Positions 62,101-64,000 of a stretch of DNA of 64,000 nucleotides are shown here, in pieces. The number at the start of each line of letters is the position of its first letter. Position 1 is the stretch's first letter. The position numbers were made by a program, and so were the translations under genes. Origin of the DNA: Capitulum mitella. Lineage: Eukaryota > Arthropoda > Thecostraca > Pollicipedomorpha > Pollicipedidae. The notes beneath the pieces were generated by a model that did no database searches, was not told where the DNA came from, and worked only from the letters and a program-made list of their open reading frames with translations. The stretch covers positions 10,604,393 to 10,668,392 of the forward strand of contig CP099851.1 in the NCBI GenBank assembly GCA_030062745.1, given 5' to 3'.

Positions 62101-63470
62101 AGAAGGGGCTTCACCAGACTCAAAAGGGGCCCAAAGGCGCCACGTATGAGATGCACGGTCTCGCACATGGGCCTCGGCATAAACGAGGCGAGTTCGTGAT
62201 GTAGCCTGGAGGGCCTGTGGTTCTGAGACGCATAGAAAGGCGCCTGGAGCTCGAAAAGGATCCCCGAGATTGCAGCATTTCCCCAAAGCGACAGAGTGCT
62301 CCTGAGACCGCCAGAGGGGTCACATGGCGACTGAGACGGTCAAGATGAGGACTGAGTCCCTAAGACGGCACAGAGATCCCGAGTCGGTTTCAAGGGCCTC
62401 CGGGGGAGTCAGCTGGACCATCAGACGGCACGATGGTCCGTTACATGGATAGTAGGACACCTGAAACTCCCTAAAGGCCCTTGGTACCGCAAGAGAGACC
62501 CCAGCATGGCAAAGTGTCCATGAAGCCGCTTAAAGTGAAGAGACCCTGGCCAGCCAGAGGGCCAGCTGAAAGGTGATTCATCGGTAACATTTTCATCCTC
62601 GAGAGAAGCACATAATGGGCTACACTGGTGTTTTGAAAACCTGAGGGGCTCCTGATGCAGCCAAGGGCCCCGGAAATGTCAGGTGGTTCTTGAGATGGCG
62701 AAATAAGCCCCTACACGACAAATGGCCCCTGAGACCGTCAACAAGGGCAGAGGGCCCCTGCAAGGTAAAGACGATAAGAGGGCCTCAAAGAGAGCCTGGC
62801 GGCCTCGGACGACCAGAGGGCCCCTGAATGTGTTAGACGGGTTCCTGACGCGAAAACTGTTCTCCTGAGACTGCCAGTGAGAATCCTGAAGCGCCCACGA
62901 AGGCCCCTGACATGGCTAGAGGGCCCCAGGACTGCCAAATATACCTCATGTAATCAAGAAAGACCCCAGATACAGTCATGGGGACCGCCGGAGACGTTCA
63001 GAGGACGCATGACACTGCACAGGGGCCCCGAAGTCGCCAAAAGGTGTTTTGTAACTGCCGGAGGGCCCCCTGCGTCAGCAAAAATGTCCACCAGCGTCGA
63101 CAGGAGGGACGCTTAGGACAACAGGGTCTTTACTTTACTTCGAAGGGTCCTTTGAGACTGCTAATCAGCAGTATCTAGCAGGACCTAGAGGACTGCCAGA
63201 GGCGTCTCTCTCACGGCAGAGAGAGACTTATATAGGGCCTCATTACTGGGTGAGAGCTCCTTTTAGGGAAAAAATGTCCCAGGGACGCAGAAAGGAATCT
63301 AAGGAGGCTTAAGCGTCCCTGAAACCGCCAGATGGGCCCCCGGAACTATGACGTGCCCCTGAAACTGTGAAAGGAGCGCCTGAAACGTCTCGAAGGACAC
63401 TGAAATTGTAAAAGGAACCTGAGACCACTGAAGGGCCTTGACACAGTAGACGGCTTGAGGCGACCTTAAG
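62100..63470. repeat. Minisatellite-like block C, segment 3 (longest copy)
   Basis: Degenerate CCTGAGACnGCCAGAGGGCC phrases for about 1.4 kb. The first ~950 bases align with segment 1; the remainder extends further. Confidence 0.7.
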
Positions 63471-63479
63471 TGCCCCTGT

Positions 63480-64000
63480 AAGTGCAAAATGAACCTAACG
63501 TAAGCTGGCTTAAGTTAGTTTAAACTTGAACAACTTGAGATAGAGGGAGGGAAGCAGCCTCATAAAATCCTTCCGTTTTTGCTATGTTTCGGCCACGTTG
63601 CACAGGAACGAAACGGAAATGTTGTCAAATAAGATGTCGCGCTTGAATTTTTTCCGGTTTCTATATGTGGTAAAAATGGAAAATTACATGAAATATTTCT
63701 CCCGGACCTAAGTAAATCAAAGCTTTTTTCATATCTGAAGACCACAAACAAATAGGGGAAGGCGCCCGGGAGGGGGCCCCGCGCTGACCATTCGCCCTTC
63801 CCCTTGCGAAACCTTGAATCCGCCCCTGGTGCACATACGGCCGGCAGACACACCATAACTCTCCAATCTGACTGCTCCAGTACCGTGACCAGCCCTCCTC
63901 ACCGCTGTCGCCGCTGCTCCCCTCCCCCCCCCCCCTCCTCTCGCCGCCGTCTGTAGCGTGACCCTGGCCTCGACACCCCCTCGTTGGCTGGCTACGGTGA
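63480..64000. other. Right edge, no gene seen
   Basis: GTGCAAAATGAACCTAACGT at 63483 resembles the short sequence between A2 and A3 (44848-44872). AGCCTTGAATCCGCCCCTGG-type sequence at 63810-63830 looks like the end of another short element. A C run is at 63922-63935. No coding frame supported. Confidence 0.35.

Larger units (their letters stand above)
56880..63060. repeat. Segment 3 of the three-copy duplication
   Basis: Left part 56880-57164 matches the inverse of 53637-53830. From 57165 (AAATTAAAGCTAAGCTCATG) it follows segment 1 in order to about 63060, interrupted by a ~1.5 kb insertion at 57437-58925. It contains the third Gly/Tyr/His-rich gene and the longest minisatellite block. Confidence 0.85.

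Overview
The window looks like a transposon-dense, intron-bearing invertebrate nuclear genome. The only convincing host genes are three copies of a small secreted Gly/Tyr/His-rich protein gene. Each has a TATA box 65 bases before the ATG and a signal peptide split by a phase-0 intron after codon 6. That layout is typical of arthropod cuticle or other secreted structural protein genes, so an arthropod, perhaps a crustacean, is my best guess. The sequence does not prove it. I found no rRNA, tRNA, CRISPR array, operon or other prokaryotic feature.

Left third (1-28,000): a graveyard of DNA transposons and retroelements. In order it holds: a pogo/Tigger-type element (pogo-1, about 1549-7167) with an internally deleted P-element/THAP9-like relic inside its left half; a Penelope-like retroelement on the minus strand (about 7640-11700), interrupted by a TTAA-flanked non-autonomous element (A1) and by a Tc1/mariner-type element with clear inverted repeats; a KDZ-like N-terminal fragment; a second pogo element (pogo-2) whose transposase ends in a PHD-type finger; an ISL2EU/Harbinger-like element with a THAP-DDE transposase and a convergent YqaJ-type nuclease; a 5'-truncated third pogo element (pogo-3) with a different C-terminal domain; further KDZ-like and unassigned transposase fragments; and a mariner with an intact 356-codon transposase and near-identical inverted repeats.

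Middle (28,000-36,600): unrecognised ORFs, a 22-bp minisatellite, a CpG-rich stretch, a LINE endonuclease fragment on the minus strand, a long AT-rich stretch with no gene, and a ~210-bp tandem repeat.

Right part (36,600-63,500): three related multi-kilobase segments. Segments 1 and 3 share one orientation and segment 2 is inverted. Each carries one copy of the Gly/Tyr/His-rich gene, its promoter, a small tail-to-tail ORF and a minisatellite-like block. Two families of ~1.1-1.2 kb TTAA-flanked elements (called A and B here; piggyBac-like by target site and CCC...GGG ends) are inserted in and between the segments. One TTAA site is filled differently in segments 1 and 2 and is empty in segment 3. 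Both families are rich in AGGTCA nuclear-receptor half-sites, with an ordered array conserved between copies of A.

The transposons are independent parasites. The only genes likely to work together for the host are the three secreted-protein paralogues, probably expressed from near-identical promoters.
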